A stretch of DNA of 64,000 nt from Amycolatopsis bartoniae (GTDB lineage Bacteria > Actinomycetota > Actinomycetes > Mycobacteriales > Pseudonocardiaceae). The position numbers and the translations under genes were made by a program. The stretch covers positions 744,001 to 808,000 of the forward strand of contig NZ_JACHWH010000001.1 in the NCBI RefSeq assembly GCF_014191255.1, given 5' to 3'. Position 1 is the first letter of the stretch. Each line of letters opens with the position of its first letter. This document shows positions 1 to 9,410 of this stretch, in pieces. The notes beneath the pieces were generated by a model. It was not told the origin of the DNA, did no database searches, and worked only from the letters and a program-made list of their open reading frames with translations.

Positions 1-560
1 TCCAGCTTCAGTTCCGGCACCAGCCGGCAGACCATCGCGACCAGCGGGACCTCCGCGTCGAGGCCGTGCGCGGCGCGGAACGCGCTGCCGTCGAAGCCGG
101 GGGAGTCGGAGTCGGTGTCCACCGGCGGTTCGAGCAGCGCGACGTGCCGGTGCCCGGCCTTGAGCGCGGCCTCCCGGATCTCCTCCGTGCCGACCAGCAG
201 GGGCACGGTCCGGGGGAAGAACGGCACGACGGACATCGACAACACAGTGCCGACCACCGCGCAGCGACCACGAGCCGCCGCGAGCGCTTCGAGGACCGGC
301 GGCCACTCGTAACCGTGCACGACGTCGACATTCCTGACCAAAGTGGACAATGTGCGCGCGACCGCCACCGACGGCCTCCGCCGGTCCGCGGGAATCTCCA
401 CGTGCGGCAGGTCGTGGGCGTGCACGAAGTCCAGCAACGGGCCGGGTTCGCTCACCACCGTCACGTCGTGCCCGCGGTCGCGCACCGCCGCAGCCAGCTG
501 CAGCGCGTTGAGCTGCGAGCCGCCGATCTCCATCGCGTGCGGGTAGACCAGGATTCTCAT
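1..560 (-). CDS. Family 4 glycosyltransferase, 3' end cut by window edge
   Basis: About 186 residues are present; the C-terminal nucleotide-sugar binding half lies outside the window. The N-terminus reads MRILVYPHAMEIGGSQLNAL, the GT-B acceptor-domain opening with the glycine-rich GGSQ loop typical of GT4 enzymes, followed by RGHDVTVV and later VPLVAMVCRLVPELKLE, where the second domain begins. The ATG overlaps the stop of the upstream gene by 4 bp (ATGA), so it is translationally coupled and is the last operon gene visible here. A cytosolic or membrane-associated sugar transferase for the same glycan as the other operon genes is inferred. Donor and acceptor cannot be read from the sequence. 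Confidence 0.85.
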   Translation of the reverse strand, partial: MRILVYPHAMEIGGSQLNALQLAAAVRDRGHDVTVVSEPGPLLDFVHAHDLPHVEIPADRRRPSVAVARTLSTLVRNVDVVHGYEWPPVLEALAAARGRCAVVGTVLSMSVVPFFPRTVPLLVGTEEIREAALKAGHRHVALLEPPVDTDSDSPGFDGSAFRAAHGLDAEVPLVAMVCRLVPELKL

Positions 561-1480
561 GCGGGCTCCAGTACGAACGCCAGGTCTTCCGGCGTGGGGT
601 CCGGCGCAGTCAGCACCTCGCCGACCTTGAGCCCGGCGGCCTGCAACGCGACGATCGGGTCCACACCGACGGCCGAGGGCAGCACGCCCATGTGTCCCGG
701 CTGCGGGGCGACCGGCGGCCAGAAGCGCAGATCTCCCTCGCGCCGGAGGTCGCCCCAGAACTGGACGACCGTCGTCTCCGGGTGATCACGACCGAGTTCC
801 TTGAGCCAGTTGACGTCGAGCACCGGCCCCGGAGTCAGCGCGACCAGCACCGCGTCGAGTCTTCCGGAAGGTTCCGTCAGCAACTCGGCACCCAGCGCAC
901 GCAGGTCTCGCTCGATCTCCGGCCGGAACACGTTGTCGCACAACAGAAGGATGCGGTTACCACGCACCGGCAGGCCGGCGTCGAGCAGTAGTTTGATCGC
1001 CATCACGCCCGAGTAGCCGAAGACGTCGACGGCCGGGTGGTGCTCGTCCGGACCCGCGACCCGCACGCCCGCGGCACGGCAGGCGTCGACGTCGACCTCG
1101 CCGGGCCGCAGCTCCCACGGCTCGTACATCAGGCTCACCGCCGCGCCGGGGCGCAACCACGCGACCACCGAGGCGTCGATCGGCCGCAGGTGCCCGCTGT
1201 TGGTCACGATGTCCGCGCCCGCGAACAGGTCCGCGTTCTTCTCGTGGAAGAACCGCACGTCAGGAGCGAGCGCCCATACCTCGGCCTCGGCCTCCGCCGC
1301 GGTGCCGTACCGGCTGTCGCGGCTCAGCGCCCGCACCTCGCGCGCGCCCGCCATCGCCGCCAGCACCGGCGTCACGGCGTACGCGCCCGTCGCCGCCTCC
1401 GTCACCACCACGCGGCCGCTGAGATCCAGGCGCATCCGCCGCACCGCGTCCTCGCACAGGGCGAGCAGCCGTGCGGTCAC
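557..1480 (-). CDS. Unrecognised 307-aa protein, possibly two Rossmann-like halves
   Basis: I do not recognise this family. The GTG start overlaps the aminotransferase stop (GTGA) and the stop overlaps the downstream glycosyltransferase ATG, so it is embedded in the operon. The N-terminal half has a beta strand followed by a small-residue turn (RVVVTEAATGAYAVTPVLAA), then acidic and SRDSRYGTAAEAEAEV segments. The second half starts with NRILLLCDNVFRPEIERDLR, another strand-loop-helix unit. The motifs NSGHLRPID and GPDEHHPAVDVFGYSG are distinctive. No signal peptide or membrane segment is visible. A nucleotide or sugar-nucleotide binding enzyme is possible from fold appearance and context, but this is only inference. 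Confidence 0.75.
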   Translation of the reverse strand: MTARLLALCEDAVRRMRLDLSGRVVVTEAATGAYAVTPVLAAMAGAREVRALSRDSRYGTAAEAEAEVWALAPDVRFFHEKNADLFAGADIVTNSGHLRPIDASVVAWLRPGAAVSLMYEPWELRPGEVDVDACRAAGVRVAGPDEHHPAVDVFGYSGVMAIKLLLDAGLPVRGNRILLLCDNVFRPEIERDLRALGAELLTEPSGRLDAVLVALTPGPVLDVNWLKELGRDHPETTVVQFWGDLRREGDLRFWPPVAPQPGHMGVLPSAVGVDPIVALQAAGLKVGEVLTAPDPTPEDLAFVLEPA

Positions 1481-2610
1481 GGGACCGGGGCTGCGGCGAC
1501 CGCGCGGGTCAGCAGCCCGGCGATGCGCTGCTGGTCGGCAGCGGTCAGTTCGTGGTGCAGCGGCAGAATCAACGACCGCGTCGACAGCTTTTCCGTCACC
1601 GGCAACGGAACGTGCGGATGTCCGGCGTAGGCGGGTTCGAGGTGCGCGGCCATGATGCCCCGGCGCGCGGAGATGCCTTCGGTGGCGAGCTGGGCCAGCA
1701 GCTCGTTGCGGCCCACCGGCACGTCGTCGTCGAGCAGGACCCAGAACGCCTGGTAGTTCGTCGTGCCGTGTGCCGGGTCCCGCACCGCCCGCAGGCCGGG
1801 CACGCCGTCCAGCAGCTCGTGGTAGCGCGCGGCCAGCTCCCGCCGCTGCGCGACGATCGACTCCAGCCGGGTCAGCTGCACGAGCCCGACGGCGGCCTGG
1901 ATGTCGGTCATCCGGTAGTTGAAGCCGGTTTCGAGGTACTCCTCGATGACCACCTTCCCGGCGGTGTGCCGGTCGGCCGCGGAAACGCTCATCCCGTGCT
2001 CGCGCAGGCGCCGCAGGCGGGCGGCGAGGTCGCTGTCGTCCGTCGTGAGCATTCCGCCTTCGCCGGTGGTCAGCAGCTTGCGGGGGTGGAACGACCACGC
2101 CGCCAGCAGCGCGCCCGCGCCGACCGGACGCCCGTCGAGCGTCGAGCCCGCCGCGCACGCGGCGTCCTCCAGCACCGGAACCGGCCCGCACACCGCCCGC
2201 AGCGCCGCGATGTCGGCGGGCATCCCGCCCTGGTGCACGGCCAGAACTGCCTTGGTGCGCGGGGAAAGCACCGGCGTCACGGTCTCCGCGGTCAGGTTTC
2301 CGGTGAGTTCCTCGACGTCGGCGAACACCGGCGTCGCCCCGCAGTAGCGCACCGCGTTGGCCGTCGCGATGAAACTGAACGACGGCACCACCACCTCGTC
2401 GCCGGGGCCGACGCCGAGCGCGTGCAGCGCCAGGTGCAGCGCCGTGGTGCACGACGAGACCGCCACGCCGTGCCCGGCGCCCACGGAATCCGCGAACGCC
2501 CGCTCGAACGCGGCCACCCGCGGCCCTTGCGCGACCCAGCCCGAGCGCACGGCCTCGGCGGCCGCCTCGGCCTCTTCGGCACCCAGTAGCGGGCGCATGA
2601 CAGGAATCAC
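1477..2610 (-). CDS. DegT/DnrJ/EryC1/StrS sugar aminotransferase
   Basis: A 377-residue PLP-dependent aminotransferase of the family that aminates keto sugars on nucleotide carriers. Visible hallmarks are VSSCTTALHLALHALGVGPG (cofactor phosphate loop), VLEDAACAAGS (Asp contacting PLP nitrogen) and SFHPRKLLTTGEGG, whose Lys forms the Schiff base. The length is normal for the family. It starts at a GTG overlapping the preceding glycosyltransferase stop by 4 bp and is itself overlapped by the next gene. With the Gfo/Idh dehydrogenase and epimerase upstream it probably makes an amino-deoxy sugar. The position aminated (3 or 4) cannot be determined from sequence alone. Confidence 0.92.
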   Translation of the reverse strand: MIPVMRPLLGAEEAEAAAEAVRSGWVAQGPRVAAFERAFADSVGAGHGVAVSSCTTALHLALHALGVGPGDEVVVPSFSFIATANAVRYCGATPVFADVEELTGNLTAETVTPVLSPRTKAVLAVHQGGMPADIAALRAVCGPVPVLEDAACAAGSTLDGRPVGAGALLAAWSFHPRKLLTTGEGGMLTTDDSDLAARLRRLREHGMSVSAADRHTAGKVVIEEYLETGFNYRMTDIQAAVGLVQLTRLESIVAQRRELAARYHELLDGVPGLRAVRDPAHGTTNYQAFWVLLDDDVPVGRNELLAQLATEGISARRGIMAAHLEPAYAGHPHVPLPVTEKLSTRSLILPLHHELTAADQQRIAGLLTRAVAAAPVP

Positions 2611-3839
2611 CGTTCTCCCTCCGGAGGGATTTCTCGTTGGCTGAGTCGCGAGAACGGCGGCGATTGTTGCACGTGCCGGGAAAGACCGAGCATTTCGGCC
2701 AGTTCGTCCGCCCGGGTGCGCCAGGAATGCCTGCGGGCGACTTCCCGGCGGGCCGCCGGATCACCCTTTTGCCGCACCGCTTCCCTTACCGCGGCGGCGA
2801 AATCCCTTGGTGTCGAGGCGAGCCGGATCTCCGCGGTCTCCGCCCGCAGCCGCCTGCTCGCGGGTAAATCCGTGCTGACCACGGGTTTTCCCGCCGCCAG
2901 GTATTCGAGTGTCTTGAGTGGAAACGACGCGCGGTTGAACGCGGTGTCGGCATAAGGCGTAAGGCCCACGTCGAAACGGGCTAACCACGGCCGCAACCGC
3001 TCGAACGGCAATGCGCCCGCGTAATGCACGTTGTCCCGCCGCAAAAGCGCGTCGACCCGCTCCGGCTGCCACGCCGGGTCCCGCGGCCCGACCAGCACGA
3101 GCCCGAGACCCGTGTCGGCGACGGCTTCCAGGAACGCGAGGTCGATGCGTTCGGACAGCTGGCCGGACAGCCCAGCGACGGGCGTGGGAAACCCGGCCGG
3201 CAGCTCCGCGGGAGGTTCGGACTCCAGCCCCTCGTACGCCTCGGGCTCGCAGCCGTTGGGGAACTCCCGCGCGGTGACGCCCAGCGAGCGCCAGCGCTCG
3301 GCCAGTTCCGGACCCACGGCGAGCACGAGGTTCGCGTGCCCCAGCGCCTTCCGCTCGTCCTGGACCACACGCCGGGGATCGAGGCCCATCAGCTCCGCCC
3401 CGGCCACCCAGTCGTCGGTGCCGTAGAGCACCTGCACCACGCCGGGCGGCCAGTGCCCGAGGACGTCGTTGACCGAGCACGAGATCACCGCGTGCGGCCG
3501 CTTGCCCAGCCGCCGCACCGCCCACCGCAGCTGGGCGCGCGCGGCGGGCCAGGTGACCTCGCGGATCCCCGGCCGCGACAGGCCCGGCGGCGCGAGCGGC
3601 GTCAACCGGGTGATGCCGTCGGCCACCTCGGTCAATGTCGGCCGCCAGTGCCGCCCCGTCACCGCCACCCCGCGGAACCGGGCGGCGGTGACGGGCGAAA
3701 CCGGCGGGTCGGCCCACAGGATCTCGGCGTGCGCGGTCAGCGCCTGGGCCAGCTGGCGTTCCGAACCCTTCACGCCGTCCCAGCTGACCCCGGAGGCGAC
3801 GACGACCAGCCGCCGCCTCCGGGACTCCGCCCCCGTCAC
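2607..3839 (-). CDS. Glycosyltransferase, GT4-like
   Basis: About 410 residues from a GTG that overlaps the stop of the secreted DUF4082 protein gene (GTGA). The N-terminus RRRLVVVASGVSWDGVKGSE resembles the GT-B first strand and acceptor loop. The second domain carries PVAGLSGQLSERIDLAFLEA and LVLVGPRDP. The C-terminal signature FPLKTLEYLAAGKPVVSTDL is the donor-binding EX7E-like region of GT4 enzymes. No transmembrane segment is seen, so cytosolic action on a lipid-linked or soluble acceptor is likely. It is the first of two glycosyltransferases in the operon, suggesting at least a two-step glycan assembly. The sugar specificity is not readable. Confidence 0.88.
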   Translation of the reverse strand: MTGAESRRRRLVVVASGVSWDGVKGSERQLAQALTAHAEILWADPPVSPVTAARFRGVAVTGRHWRPTLTEVADGITRLTPLAPPGLSRPGIREVTWPAARAQLRWAVRRLGKRPHAVISCSVNDVLGHWPPGVVQVLYGTDDWVAGAELMGLDPRRVVQDERKALGHANLVLAVGPELAERWRSLGVTAREFPNGCEPEAYEGLESEPPAELPAGFPTPVAGLSGQLSERIDLAFLEAVADTGLGLVLVGPRDPAWQPERVDALLRRDNVHYAGALPFERLRPWLARFDVGLTPYADTAFNRASFPLKTLEYLAAGKPVVSTDLPASRRLRAETAEIRLASTPRDFAAAVREAVRQKGDPAARREVARRHSWRTRADELAEMLGLSRHVQQSPPFSRLSQREIPPEGER

Positions 3840-6800
3840 GGGTTCGGCTGGAACACGACGTCGACCCAGTAGTTCCCGCCCCGGTAGGTGGCGGCCGGGA
3901 AGCCGGGGCCGGAGTTGAACACGCCGTTGGGCGCGTCGGACCCGGTCGGCGCCGCGGTCAGGGGCACGCTCGTCGCTCCTGTCTGCTCGAAGTAGAACGG
4001 GTTGGCCGAGTAGTGCCCGTTCGGCGCGGTGTAGGACGCGACGTAGAGGGTGCCCGGCTGGATGGCGACCGGCGTGGCGAAGGTCAGCGTCTGCCAGCCG
4101 CTCGCCGTCTCGTTCGAGAACGTGCCGGTGGCCAGCAGCTGCCCGTCGACCGTCCACAGTGAACCGGTGTGCGTGCCGGTGTTGCCGCCGCCCTTGTAGA
4201 ACTTCACGCCGGTGACCGAGCCCGCCACGCTGGAGCTGAAGCGCACGCCCAGTTCGAGCGATGTCGCCTCGTCCGCCGACAGCACCAGTGGCACGGTCGC
4301 AGAGCTGAACAGCGAGCACGGGCACGCCTGCACCGTCGAGGCGGTGAAGTGCCACGTCACCGCGTTCGGCATCGGGTTCCCGTTCACGTCCGCCGCCCGC
4401 ATGCTCGCGAGGTACGTCGTGCCCGCCGCGAGCCGGGCCGCCGGGGTCCACGTGATCGTTTTCTGGTCCGCCGACTGCGACAACGTGCCGGTCAGCGCCG
4501 CCCCGCCCGGGTCGGTGAGCGAGAACTGCACGCTCGCCGGGTCGATCGCCTCGCTGAACGTGGTGCTCACCGTGCCCGCGATGGGCGTGTTCGCCGCGTC
4601 CGGTGCCGGCGACTGCGCGGTGACCGTCGGCGGTGTGGTGTCGCCGTTGAGCCCGTTCTGGAAGATCACGTCGACCCAGTAGTTGCTGGACCGGTAGGTC
4701 GAGGACGGGAAGCCCGCGCCCACCTTGTACACGCCGTTGCCGCCGTCCGTGCCTTCGCCGAGCCCGGTGATGGGGCCGTAGGAGGCCGGGTTGGTGAAGT
4801 AGCCGTTGTCTCCCGCCGGATGCCCGTTGGGGGCGAAGTAGGAGACCACGTACGTCGTGTTGGCCTGCACCGTGACCGGGCTGCTGAACGTCAGCGTCTG
4901 CCAGCCCGTCGTCGACTCACCGCTGAAGGTGCCGGTGGCCAGCCGCGTGCCGTTCGCCGACCACAGCGAGCCCGTGTGCGTCCCGGTGTTTCCCGCGCCC
5001 TTGTAGAACCGCACGCCGAGCACCTGGCCCTTGCCGCCGAACCGGACCTTCGTGCCCAGCTCCACCGCGGTGGCGTCGGGGTCGGTGGGGTTCGCGGGGT
5101 GGGTGAAGTCGTCCCACAGCGTGCACGGGCACGCCGCCGGGCGCGGTGAACCGGTCTTGAACGTCCAGGTCACGACGGTCGCCTGGTTGCCCGCCGCGTC
5201 CGAGCCCCGCACGGTCGCCGTGTAGGTCGTGGCCGGGTCGAGCGGCTCGTTCGGCGTGAACGTGACCTTGGTGCCGGAGACGGACACCGTGCCCGCCACC
5301 GTCTCGCCGGGCTCGGTCAGCGTGAACTGCACCGAACCGGGGGCGATGTTCTCGTCGTACGTGACCGACGGCGTGGCGGTGAGCGCGACGGAGTTCTCGT
5401 CGTTGCCGGGGTCGGTGGACATCATCAGCGGGGCGCGCGTGTCGGGGCCGGGGTCCGGACCCCACACGACGTCGACCCAGTAGTTCGTGTCCAGGTAGCT
5501 CTGCGTCGGGAAGCCGGGGCCGCCCGAGTGGAAGACGCCGTTGGCGTTGCCCGCCTGGCTCGCGGGCGCGAGCAGCGGGTCCAGCTTCGCGGACTTGCCG
5601 GTGAAGTAGTAGTTGTCCGCCGCCTCGTGCCCGACGGGCGCGTAGTACGACGCGATGTACGTCGTGCCCGCCGTGACCGGCACCGAGGTCGGCAGCGTCA
5701 GCGTCTGCCAGCCGTTCGTCGTCTCACCGGTGAACGTGCCGGTCGCCAGGCGCTGCCCGTCGGCCGTCCACAGCGAACCGGTGTGGGTGCCGGTGTTGCC
5801 GTCGCCCTTGTAGAACTTGATGCCGCGCACGTACCCGTCGGAGCTGGCCTGGAACTTGACGCCGGCCTCGACCGGACCGGGATCGGTGGTCGTGGTGGTC
5901 GTCGGGACCGTCGTGGGGGTCCAGATGCCGCACGGGCAGGTGCGGGCCGACACGCTGACGTTCGCCGACACCGGGGCCGACAGGTTGGCCGAGTCGTCCA
6001 CCGCCCGCACGCGCAGGGTCGGCGTGCCCGCGGTGTCCGGGGTGTAGGTGTAGCTCCAGTTCGTGGTGCCCGCGGCCCAGTCGGCCGGGTGCCACGTCGT
6101 GCCGTCCACCGACACCTCGACGCCCGCGACCTTGCCCGCGAGGTCGTTGACGGTGCCGGAGACGGTGTAGCTCGCGGCCACCGTGGTCGGCGGTGCGTTG
6201 GTGATGGCCACGACCGGTGGCGCGGTGTCCGTGCTCGCCGTCGCCGCGGTGAGCCCGGCCTGCAGCGTCGCGGGCTGGACGCCCATGTCCGCCATGAGGT
6301 TGACGGTCGCCTGCTTGATCCGCACGTCGGAGGTCGGCGTGTCGGTCTGGAAGGCGTGGTTGTCGTCGAGCCCCCACGCCCACTGCACGGTGCCCGCGCC
6401 GAACACGAGCGCGCCGCTGGTCTGGTCGCGGTAGTACGTCAGCGCATGGGTCTTGGTGCCCGTGCCGTAGACCGAGCCGTTGTTCTTCAGCACGTAGTTG
6501 CCGTCAGTGATGTTGACGGTGGTGCGAGACAGCTGCGCCACGCCCGGTGGCTGGAACCCGTTGTCCTCCACGGAGTCCCACTCGTAACCGAGGGTGCCCG
6601 GCTGGGACGTGTACGTGTTGCCCGTCGCCAGCGTCGCGAGCGGGGTGTTGCGCCAGAGCCGCATCTTGCCGTAGGCGGCCGGGACGGACATGGCGTCGCT
6701 GCGGTAGCCGTTGACCGTGAAGATGTGTCCCAGCAGGGAGTTCTCCGGTCTGCCGCCGTCGGCGGGCGGGCTGAACCGGGCGTCCCGCCAGGTGCCCGTC

Positions 6801-7909
6801 CACGTGTTGGTCGGGTCGATGTCCGCGTCGGCGAGTGTCTCCTTGTAGCAGACGACCGTGCGCAGGGCGGTGTTCGAGCCGTCGATGCTCGGCTCCCAGC
6901 GGGTCTTCCAGAACACCTCGTTGCCGGTGAAGAAGGCCATGTTCACGCCCGCGGCCTTCGCGGACTCGACGTTGTCGCGTTGCTCGTTCGACCAGTACTC
7001 GTCGTGCCCGACCGTTATGAACACCTTGTGGTTCTTGATCAGCTGACCGCGCCGGGCAGTGTCCACATCGGACGTGTAGCTCATGTCGTACCCGTTGGCC
7101 TCCATGAACCGGACCATCGGGTACTCGGCGTTGAAGATGAAGTTCTCGTCGCCCTCGCCGTAGAGCGGCCGGTTGTAGCTCACCTTGTAGGCCGCGCCCT
7201 GCGCGCCGGGGCCGGTGCCGGTGTAGAAGCTGTTGCCGGTGTCGCCGTTCGGGCCGCCGTAGGTGTTGTACGCCTGCCAGGTCTCGTCCGAGGTCTGGTA
7301 GAGAATCTTCGACGTGCTCGTGTCGTCGCGGATCACGAACGCGGCCTCGTTCTCGCCGCCGGTGTCGTTCCGGTGGAACACGGCGTAGTACAGGCCGGAG
7401 ACGGCGGTGGCGGGCACGTTCCAGGTGGCCGACACGCTCCAGTTGCCGCAGTCGTACAGGCCGGTGGAGTCGGTCTTGCACGGGGGCTGCGTGGCCGGCG
7501 TGCCGGGGATCGAGTCGGCCAGGTGGGCGCCGGTGCCGCCGTAGTAGCCGAGCCGGAAGATGTCGATGCGGAACTGCGTCGCGTTGGTCTTCACCTTGAA
7601 CTGCACGGTGCCGCCGGGCGCCGCGCTGACGTCGGTGGTGAAGCCCGCGATGGAGTCGTCGAGCGACTGCACCATCCAGTCGGCCGTGCCGGTCTTGGTG
7701 TTCTCGCAGGCGATCTTGTTGACCACCGGCGCGTCACACGGTGCCGCCGTCGCCACGGGGGTGGCGACGAGCGGCACCACCACTCCGGTGAGTATTGCGA
7801 AAACCGCCGCCAGTGTCCGAAAACGACGGACACCCCGCGCTTTCGGTTCGGATTTCCCTTGCATGGCTGCGCCTTCCGCACTTTCGCCGTTTTTCGCGAA
7901 GTCGGGCAT
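3836..7909 (-). CDS. Large secreted protein: dimethylformamidase-like domain, Ig-like domains and three DUF4082 repeats
   Basis: About 1357 residues. A Sec signal peptide is clear: KARGVRRFR followed by a hydrophobic core and cleavage near ATAA-P (residue 56). Residues ~60-560 resemble the large subunit C-terminal region of N,N-dimethylformamidase, with GHDEYWSNEQRDNV and FFTGNEVFWKTRW. Then come an Ig-like stretch (APPVVAITNAPP...), DUF4082 copy 1, a bacterial Ig-like domain, DUF4082 copy 2, another Ig-like domain and DUF4082 copy 3. Each DUF4082 has FYKGxGNTGTHTGSLW. It is the only exported product of the operon, so it may be the acceptor or a glycan-handling enzyme. The start is chosen at ATG 7909 behind AAGGGG; an alternative ATG at 7864 follows GGAAGG. 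Confidence 0.88.
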   Translation of the reverse strand: MPDFAKNGESAEGAAMQGKSEPKARGVRRFRTLAAVFAILTGVVVPLVATPVATAAPCDAPVVNKIACENTKTGTADWMVQSLDDSIAGFTTDVSAAPGGTVQFKVKTNATQFRIDIFRLGYYGGTGAHLADSIPGTPATQPPCKTDSTGLYDCGNWSVSATWNVPATAVSGLYYAVFHRNDTGGENEAAFVIRDDTSTSKILYQTSDETWQAYNTYGGPNGDTGNSFYTGTGPGAQGAAYKVSYNRPLYGEGDENFIFNAEYPMVRFMEANGYDMSYTSDVDTARRGQLIKNHKVFITVGHDEYWSNEQRDNVESAKAAGVNMAFFTGNEVFWKTRWEPSIDGSNTALRTVVCYKETLADADIDPTNTWTGTWRDARFSPPADGGRPENSLLGHIFTVNGYRSDAMSVPAAYGKMRLWRNTPLATLATGNTYTSQPGTLGYEWDSVEDNGFQPPGVAQLSRTTVNITDGNYVLKNNGSVYGTGTKTHALTYYRDQTSGALVFGAGTVQWAWGLDDNHAFQTDTPTSDVRIKQATVNLMADMGVQPATLQAGLTAATASTDTAPPVVAITNAPPTTVAASYTVSGTVNDLAGKVAGVEVSVDGTTWHPADWAAGTTNWSYTYTPDTAGTPTLRVRAVDDSANLSAPVSANVSVSARTCPCGIWTPTTVPTTTTTTDPGPVEAGVKFQASSDGYVRGIKFYKGDGNTGTHTGSLWTADGQRLATGTFTGETTNGWQTLTLPTSVPVTAGTTYIASYYAPVGHEAADNYYFTGKSAKLDPLLAPASQAGNANGVFHSGGPGFPTQSYLDTNYWVDVVWGPDPGPDTRAPLMMSTDPGNDENSVALTATPSVTYDENIAPGSVQFTLTEPGETVAGTVSVSGTKVTFTPNEPLDPATTYTATVRGSDAAGNQATVVTWTFKTGSPRPAACPCTLWDDFTHPANPTDPDATAVELGTKVRFGGKGQVLGVRFYKGAGNTGTHTGSLWSANGTRLATGTFSGESTTGWQTLTFSSPVTVQANTTYVVSYFAPNGHPAGDNGYFTNPASYGPITGLGEGTDGGNGVYKVGAGFPSSTYRSSNYWVDVIFQNGLNGDTTPPTVTAQSPAPDAANTPIAGTVSTTFSEAIDPASVQFSLTDPGGAALTGTLSQSADQKTITWTPAARLAAGTTYLASMRAADVNGNPMPNAVTWHFTASTVQACPCSLFSSATVPLVLSADEATSLELGVRFSSSVAGSVTGVKFYKGGGNTGTHTGSLWTVDGQLLATGTFSNETASGWQTLTFATPVAIQPGTLYVASYTAPNGHYSANPFYFEQTGATSVPLTAAPTGSDAPNGVFNSGPGFPAATYRGGNYWVDVVFQPNP

Positions 7910-7922
7910 CCGGCGCCCCTTG

Positions 7923-9410
7923 TTACATCTTTCGGTTGAACGTCTGCTCGTCGACGACTTCAACCCGTAGTGGCAGGGACGCCTTGTCGACGCACGCGCC
8001 GGTGCGCGCGTCCCAGATCCAGTGGTGCCGGGGGCATTCGATGCGGCCGTTCCCGATCTCGGCGAACGTCAGGTCCTCGCCCGCGTGCGGGCAGAACCGC
8101 TGCAACCGCAGGCCGTCGCGCTCGATCGTCTCGGTGTTCTGGCGCTCGCGCAGCATCTGCATCGTCTGCGCCGGGTGGTTCCCGTACCGCAGCAGACCCA
8201 TGAACGTGAGATCGAACACGTCCGGTTCGCGGTGCAGTCCGAGGCGCATCGACAGCAGCGCTTCCTCCCAGCCCGCGCGTCCGTCCACAATGGCCCGCAG
8301 CACGCGCGGCGAGACCAGCAGCGTGTACTCCGGGTCGTAGGGTTCCTCGCCCTCGATCACGAAGTGCTCGGCCAGCCTGCCGAGGCGCACGTCCCAGTTC
8401 TCGGACCCGGCGACGAGCCGGATGTCTTTGCTGAAGTCGCCGAGGAACCGCTTGTTCCACGTCTGGAGCGTGTGAAAGTACTGCTCCAGCTCGGTCATCG
8501 TGACCTCGGGCTCCGGCCCGGCGTGGAACTCCGCCCACTCGTCCCGGCGGCGCTCGCGGTAGGCGTCGAGGTCCTCGTCGAGCCGCGCGGTGGCGTGCAC
8601 CTCGACGCCGTCGCCGACGCTCAGGGAGTCACCCGGGCCGAGCCGGACGACGTCGGTCTCCGGGCAGGCTTTCGCGAAGCCGTCGGCGACCTGGTCCCAC
8701 ACCGGGAAGATCGTCGAGTCGCGGTCGTTGTACTGGGCCAGCTCGGGATCCAGGAAGCACGCCGGCCCGGCCGAGGGCAGGTACGCCTTCGCGCCGGTGA
8801 GCTTCACCTTGCGGTACAACGTGTCCATCAGGTCGTCGCGCACGCCCGCGACCTTCTCGGCCATCACCGCCGGCGGGTAGTCGTAGCAGTTCGGGTACCA
8901 CATCGCCCCGGAGAACTGCGCCGCCAGCAGGTCGATGTCCGCGGGCAGCTCGGACATCGGGGTGTTGCAGTCGTTGAGGTCGAGGAAGCGGAAGCCGTCG
9001 AGGTCGAGCAGCAGGCCGCTGTCCTCCTTGTGGCTGGTGTCGAGGAGCATCGTCGCGGTCAGGCCCGGGCCCAGCTCGATCGACTCGCGGTGCGCCAGCG
9101 CCGTCACGTCCTCGAACCCGAGGTCGCGGAAGTGGCGGACCATGACCTTGGACCGGTACTTCGCGACGATCACCTTCGTCGAGCGGTCGAACCGCCGCAG
9201 GAACTTCTCGTCGTAGTGGTCCTCGTGCGCGTGCGAGACGTAGAGGTAGTCGAACTGCCCGTCGAGCACGTCGTCGAGCAGGAACCTGTTGTCGGGGTAG
9301 GGGAACCAGGAGCCGAGGAAGGCGGGGAAGAACCAGGGATCCATGAGGATCCGCGTGCCCCGGTGCTCGACGACGAACCCGGCGTGCCCCAGGTACCGAA
9401 TTGTGCTCAC
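7923..9410 (-). CDS. Metallo-beta-lactamase-fold plus Rieske [2Fe-2S] protein, CMP-sialate hydroxylase-like
   Basis: A 495-residue two-part protein. The N-terminal part is an UlaG/RomA-type metallo-beta-lactamase fold: TIRYLGHAGFVVE, then SHAHEDHYDE (HxHxDH metal ligands). The C-terminal ~60 residues form a Rieske centre with FCPHAGEDL and ECPRHHW (CxH...CxxH). This domain pairing is known from CMP-N-acetylneuraminic acid hydroxylase, where Rieske electrons drive sugar hydroxylation. Domain order here is reversed relative to the N-terminal Rieske domain I recall for the animal enzyme. The GTG overlaps the epimerase stop (GTGA) and 13 bp separate it from the next start. Inferred role: oxidative tailoring of the nucleotide sugar or glycan made by this operon. 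Confidence 0.85.
   Translation of the reverse strand: MSTIRYLGHAGFVVEHRGTRILMDPWFFPAFLGSWFPYPDNRFLLDDVLDGQFDYLYVSHAHEDHYDEKFLRRFDRSTKVIVAKYRSKVMVRHFRDLGFEDVTALAHRESIELGPGLTATMLLDTSHKEDSGLLLDLDGFRFLDLNDCNTPMSELPADIDLLAAQFSGAMWYPNCYDYPPAVMAEKVAGVRDDLMDTLYRKVKLTGAKAYLPSAGPACFLDPELAQYNDRDSTIFPVWDQVADGFAKACPETDVVRLGPGDSLSVGDGVEVHATARLDEDLDAYRERRRDEWAEFHAGPEPEVTMTELEQYFHTLQTWNKRFLGDFSKDIRLVAGSENWDVRLGRLAEHFVIEGEEPYDPEYTLLVSPRVLRAIVDGRAGWEEALLSMRLGLHREPDVFDLTFMGLLRYGNHPAQTMQMLRERQNTETIERDGLRLQRFCPHAGEDLTFAEIGNGRIECPRHHWIWDARTGACVDKASLPLRVEVVDEQTFNRKM

Noticed and set aside
5528..7939. An 803-codon open frame on the plus strand opposite the DUF4082 gene
   Set aside because: Its translation is low-complexity Arg/Val/Gly-rich and lacks domains; the opposite strand encodes an obvious secreted protein. 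It is a high-GC shadow frame.
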